Of a stretch of DNA of 52,669 bases, positions 28,110 through 38,327 are shown one piece after another. The stretch spans positions 1 to 52,669 of the forward strand of contig NZ_JAPFRE010000044.1 in NCBI RefSeq assembly GCF_026183735.1. The letters are read 5' to 3'. A model generated the notes under the pieces. It saw only the letters and a list, made by a program, of their open reading frames with translations. It was not told the origin of the DNA and did not search any database. The DNA comes from Alteromonas sp. ASW11-130. GTDB taxonomy: Bacteria; Pseudomonadota; Gammaproteobacteria; Enterobacterales; Alteromonadaceae. The position numbers were made by a program, and so were the translations under genes. Within the stretch, counting starts at the first letter, position 1; each line of letters begins with the position of its first letter.

Positions 28110-28809
28110 GTTAGAATTCAGACGTCGTATCTACGCTGATCCAAATACCACTGACGAAGCGGTTATTGCGGCTGCAAAAACAGATACGAAGAAACAAGCT
28201 TTTTGGAATGAGGTTAAATCTTTTAATCAAAAGCTCGAAAAAGCAACTGATATTGCGGTGCCGGAGGATTTAGCCCATCGGCTAATATGGCAACAAGGCA
28301 TAAAGCAGTTTCAACAGAAAAAACAACGTTCACGCCGCTTATTAGCTGTAGCTGCATCTGTAGCCATAATGATAGGTGTGAGTTTCACCCTTTGGAACCA
28401 GTGGCTAAACGCAGATTTACAAAACCAATTATTGACCCACGCATCGTATGCAGATCAAGAGGAAGCCCACGCCGACGCTCCCGCGGATTTAACCAATGTG
28501 AATGCAAAGCTTGCAGGTTATGGCGCGCAATTTGAAAATAATATGGGAGAGGTTAAAGTGGCCAATCATTGCTATTTAGGGGCTGCGAAAACGTTACATT
28601 TGATTTTAAAAACGGCGCAAGGGACCTTGTCTGTTTTCGTCTTTCCCGAGCATGAAAGTCGTTACATACCCAAACAGTTTGCTAATGAGCACGTAAAGGG
28701 TTCGCTACTTACTATGAACGATCGTAGCGTTGTAGTAATGGGTGAACGGGATGCTGATTTGACGGCTTGGGAAAGTAAACTAAAGAAAACCCTTACGTTT
28801 TCTATTTAA
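28102..28809 (+). CDS. DUF3379 membrane protein, probable anti-sigma factor
   Basis: The 235-residue protein has a cytoplasmic N-terminal part (about 1-76), one membrane helix (about 80-97) and a periplasmic C-terminal domain, a layout typical of anti-sigma factors. Its sequence fits the DUF3379 family that is found next to ECF sigma genes in Vibrio, Shewanella and Alteromonas relatives. The ATG overlaps the sigma gene by 8 bases, so the pair is translationally coupled. Sequestration of the sigma factor is inferred from this arrangement. Confidence 0.85.
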   Translation: MDELEFRRRIYADPNTTDEAVIAAAKTDTKKQAFWNEVKSFNQKLEKATDIAVPEDLAHRLIWQQGIKQFQQKKQRSRRLLAVAASVAIMIGVSFTLWNQWLNADLQNQLLTHASYADQEEAHADAPADLTNVNAKLAGYGAQFENNMGEVKVANHCYLGAAKTLHLILKTAQGTLSVFVFPEHESRYIPKQFANEHVKGSLLTMNDRSVVVMGERDADLTAWESKLKKTLTFSI

Positions 28810-28879
28810 ACAACAATCTCATCCATACCATAGAGACTTAGTTCACTTCCTGTTAGCATTAAAAGAAAAAGGAAAATGT

Positions 28880-30391
28880 ATGGCTACAGGTACACTCATT
28901 TCATTAGGTCTTTATTTCGTCGCAATGCTTGGCATCGGCTTGTTCGCTTATCGTCAAACAGACACAAACGTAGAAGGTTACATGCTCGGTGGGCGTCAAT
29001 TGGGCCCAGCCGTCACTGCCCTCTCGGCGGGCGCCTCAGATATGAGCGGGTGGATGCTAATGGGCTTACCCGGAGCGATGTATGTTTCGGGCTTATCCGC
29101 CGGCTGGATAGCCATCGGTCTTACCTTAGGCGCGCTCGCTAATTATTTATTAGTTGCCCCTCGTCTGCGGGTTTATACCGAAGTCGCCAATAACTCTATC
29201 ACCTTACCTGATTATTTTGAAAATCGCTTCGCCGATAATTCGCGGGCACTACGGGTAATAGCCTCTGTAGTTATTGTCATATTCTTCACCCTATACACGT
29301 CGTCCGGCGTCGTGGCTGGCGGTAAATTATTCGAATCCTCGTTTAATCTCAGTTACGAAGTAGGACTTTATGTTACTGCAGGCGTTGTCGTTGCCTATAC
29401 GTTAGTAGGTGGTTTTATGGCAGTCAGCATGACCGATTTCGTACAGGGTTGTATTATGTTTGTTTCGCTAGTGATGGTCCCGGTAGTGGTCATTATGGAA
29501 TTAGGTGGGATGAACGATGCTATCGTGGCTATTGAAAGTATAGATCCTACTCTGTTACAGCTTTTTGTTAACGCTGTTAATGGCGAACATCTCACTTTAA
29601 TTGGAATAATTTCACTTATGGCGTGGGGTTTGGGATATTTTGGTCAGCCACATATTATCGTGCGATTCATGGCGATTCGTTCAGTTAAAGACATCCCTAC
29701 CGCACGAAATATCGGGATGAGCTGGATGATAGTATCCATTACCGGCGCCTTAATGACCGGCCTATTTGGTTTGGCATATGTCACCACCGTGCAACAAACC
29801 CAAATAGATCCTGAAACGGTGTTTATTCATTTGTCACAAATACTGTTTCACCCCCTTATAGGCGGCTTTCTACTAGCAGCCATACTCGCCGCCATTATGA
29901 GTACGATTTCATCGCAATTATTGGTTACTTCAAGCTCACTTACCAGTGACTTTTATCAGGCGTTTTTACGCAAAGATGCGTCAGATATGGAGTTGGTTGT
30001 GGCCGGCCGTATTTCTGTGGTGGTGGTAGCGCTAGTAGCCATTTATCTAGCTTATGATCGCGACTCAACAATCTTAACATTAGTCAGTAATGCGTGGGCT
30101 GGATTTGGGGCTGCATTTGGGCCGCTGGTTCTATTTAGCTTGTTCCGACGCGATATGACCCGTAGAGCCGCCTTAGGGGGTATGATTGTAGGTGCGGTTA
30201 CGGTACTCCTTTGGATTTATTTACCCGTCCAAATAAATGGGCAATCGCTTAGCGCGTGGATGTACGAAATTGTTCCGGGTTTTGTATTATCAAGCCTGGC
30301 CATTATCATCTTAAGCAAATCAGGAAAACCTAGAGAGGGCGTAACAGAAACCTTCGATAAATTCCAAGCTGAACTTAAGACCCATTCTTAG
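28880..30391 (+). CDS. putP: Sodium/proline symporter PutP
   Basis: The 503-residue protein is a sodium:solute symporter (SSS family) of PutP length with about 13 membrane segments. The family-specific segment LGGRQLGPAVTALSAGASDMSGWMLMGLPG lies near residues 35-65. It imports proline with sodium, consistent with a marine lifestyle. A ribosome binding site (AAGGA) lies just before the ATG at 28880; the nearby ATG at 28876 is out of frame. A strong terminator follows. No putA gene is next to it. Confidence 0.95.
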   Translation: MATGTLISLGLYFVAMLGIGLFAYRQTDTNVEGYMLGGRQLGPAVTALSAGASDMSGWMLMGLPGAMYVSGLSAGWIAIGLTLGALANYLLVAPRLRVYTEVANNSITLPDYFENRFADNSRALRVIASVVIVIFFTLYTSSGVVAGGKLFESSFNLSYEVGLYVTAGVVVAYTLVGGFMAVSMTDFVQGCIMFVSLVMVPVVVIMELGGMNDAIVAIESIDPTLLQLFVNAVNGEHLTLIGIISLMAWGLGYFGQPHIIVRFMAIRSVKDIPTARNIGMSWMIVSITGALMTGLFGLAYVTTVQQTQIDPETVFIHLSQILFHPLIGGFLLAAILAAIMSTISSQLLVTSSSLTSDFYQAFLRKDASDMELVVAGRISVVVVALVAIYLAYDRDSTILTLVSNAWAGFGAAFGPLVLFSLFRRDMTRRAALGGMIVGAVTVLLWIYLPVQINGQSLSAWMYEIVPGFVLSSLAIIILSKSGKPREGVTETFDKFQAELKTHS

Positions 30392-30396
30392 AATTG

Positions 30397-30423
30397 AAGC
30401 CGCGAACTATCGCGGCTTTTTTA
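30397..30423 (+). terminator. Intrinsic terminator after putP
   Basis: An 8-bp stem (AAGCCGCG / CGCGGCTT) with a 6-nt loop is followed by a T run, 6 bp after the putP stop codon. Confidence 0.92.
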
Positions 30424-30541
30424 TAAGGGGAGTATACTCGGCCAAGGGTATTTTCCTTTTCATTTATAGGAATAAAACTGCTATTTCAAATAGCCAAATC
30501 GCATAGCAAAAATGATCCTAAATATGGTAGGGTTCTATACA

Positions 30542-30547
30542 TATAAT
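30542..30547 (+). promoter_or_regulatory. Possible -10 element of the cys operon
   Basis: A perfect TATAAT lies 36 bp upstream of the cysD ATG, with no recognisable -35 hexamer 17 bp further upstream (TAAATA). This is what an activator-dependent promoter, such as one using CysB, would look like. I could not define a CysB site by eye. Confidence 0.4.
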
Positions 30548-30582
30548 TGTTTAGCATATAACTTACTTATTCGGATTCGAAA

Positions 30583-31497
30583 ATGACTGCAACTATTCCA
30601 TCGATAACGCATCTAAAACAACTCGAAGCCGAAAGTATCCATATCTTTCGTGAAGTCGCCGCTGAGTTTGACAACCCAGTTATGCTGTACTCTGTAGGTA
30701 AGGATTCTTCGGTTCTACTTCATTTAGCGCGCAAAGCATTTGCTCCGGGTAAAATCCCATTTCCTTTGATGCATGTGGACACCACATGGAAATTCCAGGA
30801 AATGATCGAGTTTCGAGATCGTCAAGCTGAAAAATATGGCTTTGATTTGATTGTTCATATCAACCAAGAGGGTGTTGATGCTGGTATTGGTCCGTTTACT
30901 CATGGAAGTGCGAAACACACTGATATCATGAAAACAGCATCGTTAAAGCAGGCTTTAAACAAGTATAAATTTGACGCCGCTTTTGGTGGTGCGCGCCGAG
31001 ATGAGGAGAAATCTCGTGCTAAGGAGCGAGTCTACTCTTTCCGCGATGATAATCATCGCTGGGACCCCAAAAATCAACGCCCTGAGTTATGGAACATCTA
31101 TAACTCGCAAATTAATAAGGGCGAAAGCATTCGCGTATTCCCTATGTCGAACTGGACTGAGCTAGATATCTGGCAATATATTTACCTTGAAAATATCGAC
31201 ATTCCTTCACTGTACCTGGCAAAACCACGCCCAGTCGTAGAACGTGACGGTGTTTTAATTATGGTTGATGATGACCGTATGCCCTTAAAAGAGGGTGAAA
31301 CGCCAGAGATGAAGTCGGTACGCTTCCGCACCTTAGGCTGCTATCCACTGACAGGTGCAGTAGAATCTACTGCATCTACCCTACCCGAAGTCATTCAGGA
31401 AATGTTATTAACTAAAACTTCGGAACGTCAGGGGCGGGTCATCGACCACGATAGCGCTGGCTCAATGGAGAAGAAGAAAATGGAAGGATATTTCTAA
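30583..31497 (+). CDS. cysD: Sulfate adenylyltransferase subunit 2 (CysD)
   Basis: CysD is the catalytic subunit of ATP sulfurylase, making adenosine 5'-phosphosulfate (APS) from sulfate and ATP together with the GTPase CysN. The 304 residues carry the PP-loop [12 protein letters not shown] (about 37-48) and the family segment [21 protein letters not shown] (about 135-155). It opens a tight operon of cysD-cysC-cysQ-cysN and a permease. Its stop codon overlaps the cysC ATG by one base. Confidence 0.97.
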   Translation: MTATIPSITHLKQLEAESIHIFREVAAEFDNPVMLYSVGKDSSVLLHLARKAFAPGKIPFPLMHVDTTWKFQEMIEFRDRQAEKYGFDLIVHINQEGVDAGIGPFTHGSAKHTDIMKTASLKQALNKYKFDAAFGGARRDEEKSRAKERVYSFRDDNHRWDPKNQRPELWNIYNSQINKGESIRVFPMSNWTELDIWQYIYLENIDIPSLYLAKPRPVVERDGVLIMVDDDRMPLKEGETPEMKSVRFRTLGCYPLTGAVESTASTLPEVIQEMLLTKTSERQGRVIDHDSAGSMEKKKMEGYF

Positions 31498-32090
31498 TGG
31501 CCACCGATATCGTGTGGCACAAACACGAAGTATCCAAAAAAACACGAAGTGAAGTACTAAAGCAAGCTCCTCGGGTTATTTGGTTAACCGGGTTAAGTGG
31601 CTCTGGTAAATCCACATTGGCTAATTTGCTTGAGAAGAAACTTCACGAGCAAAACAAACATACGTATTTGCTTGATGGCGATAATGTCAGACATGGTTTG
31701 TGTGGTGATTTAGGATTTGATGACAAGGACCGCGTAGAAAATATTCGTCGAATCAGTGAAGTCGCAAAACTATTTGTCGATTCTGGCACTATTGTAATTA
31801 CGGCTTTTATTTCCCCTTTTCAAGCTGATCGCGACTTTTGTCGTAACTTACTCGAAAAAGGTGAATTTGTTGAAGTGTTTGTTGATACACCGCTTGAAGT
31901 CTGTGAGCAGCGAGATCCAAAAGGGTTGTATAAAAAAGCGCGTAGCGGAGACATCAAACATTTCACAGGCATCGATTCAGCCTACGAAGCCCCCGCTTCT
32001 GCTGAAGTCCACTTAACTTATAAAGATGAAAGCGCAGAAGATACCGCTGAGCGCTTGTATTCATTATTGACTGAAAGAGGCCTTGTGTAA
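31497..32090 (+). CDS. cysC: Adenylylsulfate kinase (CysC)
   Basis: CysC phosphorylates APS to PAPS, the second step of sulfate activation. The 197-residue protein has the P-loop GLSGSGKS at residues 32-39, followed by [17 protein letters not shown] and the [10 protein letters not shown] segment of the family. It lies between cysD and cysQ with one-base overlaps on both sides (TAATG), which implies coupled translation. Confidence 0.96.
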   Translation: MATDIVWHKHEVSKKTRSEVLKQAPRVIWLTGLSGSGKSTLANLLEKKLHEQNKHTYLLDGDNVRHGLCGDLGFDDKDRVENIRRISEVAKLFVDSGTIVITAFISPFQADRDFCRNLLEKGEFVEVFVDTPLEVCEQRDPKGLYKKARSGDIKHFTGIDSAYEAPASAEVHLTYKDESAEDTAERLYSLLTERGLV

Positions 32091-32878
32091 TGACATTACC
32101 CGACCCTCTCGCCCAGCAAATTTTACGTATCGCCAAACTGGCGGGCGATGAAATTATGGGTATATATGAGAAGGACTTTGACATCTATGAAAAGCAAGAC
32201 ACCAGCCCGCTTACAGAAGCTGACTTAGCCGCGCATAATTGTATTGTCAAAGAACTTAAAGAACTTTCAGACCTGCCTATTTTATCAGAAGAGTCTGCTG
32301 ATATTGACTGGGAAGAACGCCAGACCTGGCAACAATATTGGTTAGTTGACCCACTTGATGGTACTAAAGAATTCATTAAGAAAAATGGAGAATTTACCGT
32401 CAACATTGCATTAATCGATAATGGCAAACCAACTATGGGGGTTGTTTACGCCCCGGCTCGAAAAGAAGCTTATGTTGGTATAGTTGGGAAAGGTGCTTGG
32501 ATTGAGAATACCGCAGGCACTAAATCGATTGAAGCACGTCAACATCAAAACGGCGAAGTATGGAAAGTAGTTGGAAGTCGCTCGCATCAAAGCCCAGAGA
32601 TCAAAAATCTACTTGACCAACTGGATGATGAAACGGAACTCGTTGCGATGGGTAGTTCATTAAAGCTTTGTTTGGTTGCCAGTGGCGAAGCACATTTGTA
32701 TCCCCGCCTTGGACCAACTTCTGAGTGGGATACGGGTGCGGCCCATGCAGTTGCATTAGCTGCTGGGGCGAGTGTGACCGTTCTTGACCCCGACAATCCG
32801 CTAGACCCGGACGCCGAAGCGTTAACCTATAATCAGAAATCGTCCGTATTAAACCCCTTTTTCTTAGTGAGCGCATAA
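32090..32878 (+). CDS. cysQ: 3'(2'),5'-bisphosphate nucleotidase (CysQ)
   Basis: CysQ removes the 3'-phosphate of PAP, the by-product of PAPS reduction, and so prevents inhibition of sulfur assimilation enzymes. The 262-residue protein is of the inositol monophosphatase superfamily with metal-binding residues in EE (67-68) and DPLDGTKEF (87-95) and in WDTGAAHAV near the C-terminal third. Its placement inside the cys operon, between cysC and cysN, supports a dedicated PAP-recycling role. Confidence 0.94.
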   Translation: MTLPDPLAQQILRIAKLAGDEIMGIYEKDFDIYEKQDTSPLTEADLAAHNCIVKELKELSDLPILSEESADIDWEERQTWQQYWLVDPLDGTKEFIKKNGEFTVNIALIDNGKPTMGVVYAPARKEAYVGIVGKGAWIENTAGTKSIEARQHQNGEVWKVVGSRSHQSPEIKNLLDQLDDETELVAMGSSLKLCLVASGEAHLYPRLGPTSEWDTGAAHAVALAAGASVTVLDPDNPLDPDAEALTYNQKSSVLNPFFLVSA

Positions 32879-32880
32879 GC

Positions 32881-34293
32881 ATGAATAGTGAAAATAGTTT
32901 GTTGCAAGAAGACGTTCTTGCTTATTTAGACCAACATGAACAAAAAGATTTACTGCGTTTTTTAACCTGCGGCAGTGTAGATGACGGAAAAAGCACGTTA
33001 ATTGGTCGTTTATTACACGACTCTAAAATGATTTACGAAGATCAGTTAGCGGCGATTACCAAAGACAGTAAAAAAGTGGGCACCACGGGTGACAAAGTCG
33101 ACTTGGCTTTGCTGGTTGATGGCTTGCAATCAGAACGTGAGCAGGGTATCACCATCGACGTAGCTTACCGTTATTTTTCTACGGATAAACGAAAGTTTAT
33201 TATCGCAGATACGCCCGGACACGAGCAGTATACTCGCAATATGGTTACAGGTGCCTCTACTTGTGACCTTGCAATCATTCTTGTAGATGCTCGAGGTGGC
33301 GTAAAAACACAAACTAGACGGCATTCTTTCTTAGTTAACCTATTGGGTATAAAGCACGTTGTGGTTGCCATTAATAAAATGGATTTAATGGGTTATAGCG
33401 AAGAAACCTACAATCAAATTCGTGAAGACTACTTAGAGTTCTCTAAGAACCTAGATATTCCTGATATACGCTTTGTTCCGATTTCTGCCCTAGAAGGTGA
33501 CAATGTCGTCAATAAGAGTCAGCACACACCATGGTTTGAGGATGAGCCGTTAATGTCACTATTGGAAAGTATCGAAATCAGCGAAGATAACAATCACGAT
33601 GATTTCCGTTTTCCTGTTCAATATGTTAACCGTCCTAACCTGGATTTCCGTGGCTTCGCAGGTACGGTTGTATCGGGCGAAATTAAACCTGGCGATGAAA
33701 TTACTGCTTTGCCCTCTGGAAAGACCTCTAAAGTCAAATCGATAATCGACTTCGCTGGTGAACAAGATCACGCATATGTTCCGCAGGCAACGACGTTGAC
33801 ACTGGAAGATGAAATTGATATTTCCCGAGGCGACATGATTGTTAAATCAGACAATTTACCGCTTTCTTCAACGCAGTTTAAGTCTCACTTGGTATGGATG
33901 TCAGAAGAGCCGTTAATGCCAAATAAGCAGTATGCGTTCAAATTTGCCACGAAAGTTACGTCTGGTGCGGTAGCTCATATCGATTACCAAATTGACGTTA
34001 ACACGCTTGAGAAAAAAGATGCGCTGCATTTGAACCTGAACGAAATTGCCGTAGTTGACATGAAATTCACCCAGACTGTTGCCTGCGACCCCTATACAAA
34101 AAACAGAGCGACGGGTGCGTTCATAGTAATTGATCGCTTAACCAATGGTACAGTTGGGGCTGGCATGATCATTGATGAGTTGTCGAAGGATCAACAACAC
34201 GCTTCTACCCATTATTCTGAGTTCGAATTAGAATTTAATGCATTGGTACGTAAACACTTCCCTCACTGGAATGCTATGGATATTAGCAAATAG
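32881..34293 (+). CDS. cysN: Sulfate adenylyltransferase subunit 1 (CysN)
   Basis: CysN is the GTPase subunit that drives ATP sulfurylase with CysD. The 470-residue protein has G1 GSVDDGKST (31-39), the G3 motif [12 protein letters not shown] (near 103-114) and G4 NKMDL (near 160), then EF-Tu-like beta-barrel domains. It is a plain CysN with no fused CysC kinase domain, in keeping with the separate cysC gene. It starts 2 bp after cysQ; it is not next to its partner cysD, which is unusual. Confidence 0.97.
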   Translation: MNSENSLLQEDVLAYLDQHEQKDLLRFLTCGSVDDGKSTLIGRLLHDSKMIYEDQLAAITKDSKKVGTTGDKVDLALLVDGLQSEREQGITIDVAYRYFSTDKRKFIIADTPGHEQYTRNMVTGASTCDLAIILVDARGGVKTQTRRHSFLVNLLGIKHVVVAINKMDLMGYSEETYNQIREDYLEFSKNLDIPDIRFVPISALEGDNVVNKSQHTPWFEDEPLMSLLESIEISEDNNHDDFRFPVQYVNRPNLDFRGFAGTVVSGEIKPGDEITALPSGKTSKVKSIIDFAGEQDHAYVPQATTLTLEDEIDISRGDMIVKSDNLPLSSTQFKSHLVWMSEEPLMPNKQYAFKFATKVTSGAVAHIDYQIDVNTLEKKDALHLNLNEIAVVDMKFTQTVACDPYTKNRATGAFIVIDRLTNGTVGAGMIIDELSKDQQHASTHYSEFELEFNALVRKHFPHWNAMDISK

Positions 34294-34317
34294 TAACCAT
34301 TAAGGAAGTTTACAACT

Positions 34318-36042
34318 ATGGATCTGAGCCAGTTAGTGGTACTGAGTGTCTTTCTCGGTACCATTCTGGCGCTGATTTTTTCTAACCAGCGCCCCTCTAC
34401 TATTTTTGCCGCAGCTATGCTCGGCTTAATTATTACTCAACAGCTTAAATTTGAGGACATACTGTCTAACCTAACGAACAAAGGCTTAATCACCTTAGTT
34501 TTGCTACTGCTGGTCAGTAGCGCTATAGATAAAACTGCCTTGATCAAACGCTTGGGCCGCAAGTTAATTACACACAGTTTTAGTGCGTCGTATTGGCGAC
34601 TATTCGGGCTAACCTTTTTCTCCTCTGCCTTATTGAACAACACAGCTATCGTTGCAAGTTTGATTGGACCGGTAAAACAAAACCAATTTCACCCTGCCTC
34701 ACGTTTTCTCATCCCGCTTTCTTACGCGGCGATTCTAGGCGGTACAGTCACCCTGATTGGTACCTCAACAAATCTTATTGTAGATAGTTTTCTACAGGAA
34801 CACGGCCACCCCGGCTTCGCATTTTGGGATTTCACGTTGTATGGGCTAATCGCGGGCTTGACCTGTGGTTTGCTGATGTTTTTTCTTACACCTCTGTTAC
34901 CTAATATTCAGAACAAACAAAACAATTTCAGAGAATACCTTTTAGAAGCGGATGTAGAGCCTCATTCTGAACTTGTGGGCAAGTCAGTTGAAGAGAACCA
35001 TCTACGTAATCTACCTGAATTATTTCTAGCGGAAATTATCCGCGACGGCCAACTTATTTCTCCTGTTACCCCAGACCTTGTTATTAAGGAAGGAGACAAA
35101 CTTATTTTCTCTGGGAATGTTCAAAAGATTGATAATTTAAGCCATATCCGTGGCCTGACTACATTCGCTGAGGCTGATGGCATTATGCGTGAGAACCTTA
35201 CTGAGGTGCTCGTAGCCAATCGCGCACAGGTTATTGGACAAACCATCAAAGCATTAGGTTTTAGGGCGTTGTTTGATGCCGCTGTAGTGGCAATTCGGCG
35301 CGACGGTGAACAGCTCTCTGGGAAGTTAGGTGAGATAAAACTGAAAGCAGGCGACTTTCTACTATTAGCCACCGGTCCGGACTTTCATTCCCGCCACAAT
35401 TTATCTAAAAACTTTTTTGTTTTAAGCAATCAAAAAATTGCCCGACCTTTAAACGTAAAACAAGAAGTTATTGCCCTGGGCGGCTTTTTGATCACTGTCG
35501 GCTTAGCGGCGATTAACTTAGTACCGCTGGCTATTGGGCTTATGTTCTTTGCGGCGGCCTTAGTTGCTTTTAAAGTGGTAACTAATGGTGAGCTAAAACG
35601 CAACTTACCCTTGAATTTAATGGTCGTTATCGTAGGAGCACTGAGCCTAGCGACTGCATTGGAGAATTCTGGTGTTATCGCTAAAAGCACTAACTTCCTA
35701 TTGCCATATTTATCAGACACAAACTGGTTAGTCGCATTGGCAGTTATTTATGTCACTACATTACTGCTAACCGAATTTGTTACCAACAATGCCGCTGCAG
35801 CACTTATGTTTCCTTTTGCTTACGGTGTGGTTGAGATTATTGGCGCTCCGCTTATGCCTTTTGCCTTGGCGGTAGCGTTCGCAGCAAGTGCTAGCTTTAT
35901 GTCCCCGTATGGCTATCAGACAAACTTGCTGGCTTTTAACGCCGCTGATTACAAGTTCACGCACTTTACTAAAATTGGTCTTCCGATTTCTATTGTGTAT
36001 AGCTCAATCGTTATCAGCTTACTGAATGTTATGTACTTCTAA
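34318..36042 (+). CDS. SLC13-type permease with TrkA-C domains, probable sulfate transporter
   Basis: The 574-residue protein has an N-terminal membrane block (about 1-195), two RCK_C/TrkA-C domains (about 205-370, including LLEADVEPHSELVGKSVEE and VIGQTIKALGF) and a C-terminal membrane block (about 385-574) with the TLIGTSTNLIVDSF and TEFVTNNAAAALMFP signatures of the divalent anion:sodium symporter group. It follows cysN by 24 bp with its own ribosome binding site (AAGGAAG), so sulfate is the likely substrate. That substrate is inferred from context, since the family also transports other anions. Confidence 0.9.
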   Translation: MDLSQLVVLSVFLGTILALIFSNQRPSTIFAAAMLGLIITQQLKFEDILSNLTNKGLITLVLLLLVSSAIDKTALIKRLGRKLITHSFSASYWRLFGLTFFSSALLNNTAIVASLIGPVKQNQFHPASRFLIPLSYAAILGGTVTLIGTSTNLIVDSFLQEHGHPGFAFWDFTLYGLIAGLTCGLLMFFLTPLLPNIQNKQNNFREYLLEADVEPHSELVGKSVEENHLRNLPELFLAEIIRDGQLISPVTPDLVIKEGDKLIFSGNVQKIDNLSHIRGLTTFAEADGIMRENLTEVLVANRAQVIGQTIKALGFRALFDAAVVAIRRDGEQLSGKLGEIKLKAGDFLLLATGPDFHSRHNLSKNFFVLSNQKIARPLNVKQEVIALGGFLITVGLAAINLVPLAIGLMFFAAALVAFKVVTNGELKRNLPLNLMVVIVGALSLATALENSGVIAKSTNFLLPYLSDTNWLVALAVIYVTTLLLTEFVTNNAAAALMFPFAYGVVEIIGAPLMPFALAVAFAASASFMSPYGYQTNLLAFNAADYKFTHFTKIGLPISIVYSSIVISLLNVMYF

Positions 36043-36089
36043 TAGCAGCGCGCCATCATTCGTCTCTAACAAAAACCTGAGTTAGTTAA

Positions 36090-36119
36090 AAAAAACCTGC
36101 CATTATTGGCAGGTTTTTT
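36090..36119. terminator. Bidirectional intrinsic terminator after the cys operon
   Basis: Perfect 12-bp arms (AAAAAACCTGCC / GGCAGGTTTTTT) with a 6-nt loop lie between the SLC13 gene and the convergent ABC permease gene, so it can stop transcription from both sides. Confidence 0.93.
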
Positions 36120-36139
36120 AAATTACGAATATTACAGTG

Positions 36140-37333
36140 CTACCTAAATAACACTTTCTCTTTGTTAAACCAATACACACAAAACGTCAATAATAAGCCT
36201 GCAATAATCGCCGTTGAGCCAAAAATTGCTATCAGCTGCATGTAATCCATTGTTCCTTTGATCAATTCTCGTATTGCTAGCGCGACGTTGGTGAGTGGCA
36301 CCCACGCCCAGCCCCCTTTAAGTTCCACGCCAGGCAACATTGACAAGACTACTGGAACGATAACAATCATAACCAGAGGGGTCATATAACCTTGTGCTTC
36401 TTTAAAGGTTCTGGCATATATAGACAAACTTAATAGCACGGCTGCAAAAATAGCCACCACCGGCACCAACATCAAAAACATTAAGATAAAATCAATAATA
36501 CTGATCGAACCCATAAATTCAGCTACCAGCTCAATCGCCATTCCTCGACTGAGCAAAATGCCCCAGATTGCCATACTCGCCACTGTTACAAGGGCTGAAA
36601 CGACGCCTGCAAAGCCAATCGTTAAAAATTTTCCAAGAACCAATTTATGCCGTTCAATAGGTGAGATAAGAAGTGTTTCTAACGTGCCTCGCTCCTTTTC
36701 GCCTGCGCCTAAATCAGTGGCAGGAATCATCGCACCCTGAAGACACAAAATAAAAATAAAGTACGGAATAAAGCCTCCGATTTTATGCCCTATACTTTCA
36801 CGTTTATCGGCGATGTCGACCTTTTCCAGCACGATAGGTTCTATTAGCGCCACCTGCTGGGATTCACTCAGTGCCAGTTGGTTAAATGCTAATTGCTGAT
36901 TTCGGCTTGCTATATCTTTCACTATTGAGTTGAGACGGCTTTCGACCATATTTAAATTAGCGTCATTCAGATAAACCTGTATGTTAATTTGCCCGGATTG
37001 AAGTGGGTTAACTCCATAGTTGTCAGGAATAACAATAACGAAATCCGCACGCCCGGAATTTATCCATTCTTTAAAATCAGTTTCATCAGGTATTGAAATT
37101 AACTTAAACCCATTTTCGTCATTTAACTGTTGATTTATTTCGGGAGCGAATTCAGCTCCTACAATTGAATAGGTAAGTGTTTTTGTCTGCGCCTCTTGAA
37201 GAGCTTTACCCGAAAACCATGCGACACCACCTATGATTAAGGGGAACACAATCATGGGTAGAGCAATCATGAAAAATAACGTTTTTTTGTCGCGTACAAG
37301 TTCTTTAACTTCTTTTAGAAAGACTAGCCACAT
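36140..37333 (-). CDS. ABC-2 type permease (NatB-like)
   Basis: The 397-residue protein has an N-terminal membrane helix (about 20-42), a large extracytoplasmic part (about 43-170) and a C-terminal block of five or six membrane segments with the ABC-2 signature AGEKERGTLETLLISPIERHKLVLGK. This is the NatB layout, a permease exporting sodium or other solutes. The start overlaps the ATPase gene by 10 bases, so the two are coupled. Substrate is not determined by the sequence. Confidence 0.92.
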   Translation of the reverse strand: MWLVFLKEVKELVRDKKTLFFMIALPMIVFPLIIGGVAWFSGKALQEAQTKTLTYSIVGAEFAPEINQQLNDENGFKLISIPDETDFKEWINSGRADFVIVIPDNYGVNPLQSGQINIQVYLNDANLNMVESRLNSIVKDIASRNQQLAFNQLALSESQQVALIEPIVLEKVDIADKRESIGHKIGGFIPYFIFILCLQGAMIPATDLGAGEKERGTLETLLISPIERHKLVLGKFLTIGFAGVVSALVTVASMAIWGILLSRGMAIELVAEFMGSISIIDFILMFLMLVPVVAIFAAVLLSLSIYARTFKEAQGYMTPLVMIVIVPVVLSMLPGVELKGGWAWVPLTNVALAIRELIKGTMDYMQLIAIFGSTAIIAGLLLTFCVYWFNKEKVLFR

Positions 37334-38142
37334 AGTTGAACATCCTGTCTGAGCGTATGTAAAAATGCTTGATGCATAGATTGCGGAGCCAAAGCGCGGA
37401 ACGCCGAGATGGAGTCATCAAACTCGGTTACTCCCTGATTAATAACGGTGACGCGATCACACAACTCATCCACTTCTGCAAGGTGATGCGTGGAAAAAAT
37501 AACAGGCACGCCGTTATTTTTTAGCCCTCTTATGAAATTTAATACCGTTTGTGTCGCCATGATATCCAAGCCCGTGGTGGGTTCATCCAAAATAACCACC
37601 TTAGGATCGTGAACTACTGTTCTGGCAATAGCTATACGTTGCTTCATCCCCGTAGAATAGTTTGCGCAGCGTCGGTCTAAAAAGCTATGTAAGTCCAACG
37701 TATTGGCTAATTGATCAATTTTTTGCTTTATAGCGTGTGGACGCATACCGTGAAGTTGGGCAAAGTAAGTAATATTTTCCCGACCCGTTAACTTGCCATA
37801 CAAACCTGTCGCTCCAGAGAGGTAACCAATTTTTTTTCGCGCTAAGAGGGGGTCTTTGACTACGTTCACCCCTTCGAGAAGAATCTCGCCAGTATCTGGT
37901 TTCAGTGCCGTGGAGAGCATTCTTAATGTAGTGGTTTTGCCCGCACCATTTGGGCCTAGCAGCCCTAAAACTTGTCCCTTTTCACAATAAAAAGACACAT
38001 CTTTAACAGAATGAAAAAACTTGCCTTTTAGACGCGGATCCCTTTTTTCCTGATCACTGAGTTTTTTTGGGTTTTCCACCTTAAATTTTTTTGCCAGATC
38101 TGAAATTGATATCATACGTTCGATCTTATCCTTATGATTCAT
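37324..38142 (-). CDS. ABC transporter ATPase (NatA-like)
   Basis: The 272-residue protein is an ABC ATPase with Walker A GPNGAGKT (63-70), signature YSTGMKQRIAIAR, Walker B VVILDEPTTGLD and H-loop STHH. The early insertion (about 24-42, KRDPRLKGKFFH) is seen in NatA-type proteins. With the overlapping permease gene it forms a two-component exporter. The first ATG (38142) has no clear ribosome binding site; an ATG nine codons later is an alternative. Confidence 0.93.
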   Translation of the reverse strand: MNHKDKIERMISISDLAKKFKVENPKKLSDQEKRDPRLKGKFFHSVKDVSFYCEKGQVLGLLGPNGAGKTTTLRMLSTALKPDTGEILLEGVNVVKDPLLARKKIGYLSGATGLYGKLTGRENITYFAQLHGMRPHAIKQKIDQLANTLDLHSFLDRRCANYSTGMKQRIAIARTVVHDPKVVILDEPTTGLDIMATQTVLNFIRGLKNNGVPVIFSTHHLAEVDELCDRVTVINQGVTEFDDSISAFRALAPQSMHQAFLHTLRQDVQLCG

Positions 38143-38315
38143 AGTGAGATATTTATTGCAAGGAAGACTATCTTTTTCCGAAATTCCGCCATAGTGTCTA
38201 GAATATAGCGTTTTATATCGTTATGGGAAAAAAGTAGTTAAAACTGCTCCAAAGCCATTTTTGTGCATGTACTAATGGTTCAGAAGTCAGTATTCTGGTG
38301 AGATTAAACATCTAT

Positions 38316-38321
38316 AAGGAG
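38316..38321 (+). promoter_or_regulatory. Ribosome binding site fixing the Yip1-family start
   Basis: A perfect AAGGAG lies 6 nt before the ATG at 38328. The open frame extends 30 nt upstream to a GTG, but this site decides in favour of the ATG. Confidence 0.85.
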
Positions 38322-38327
38322 CATTGG

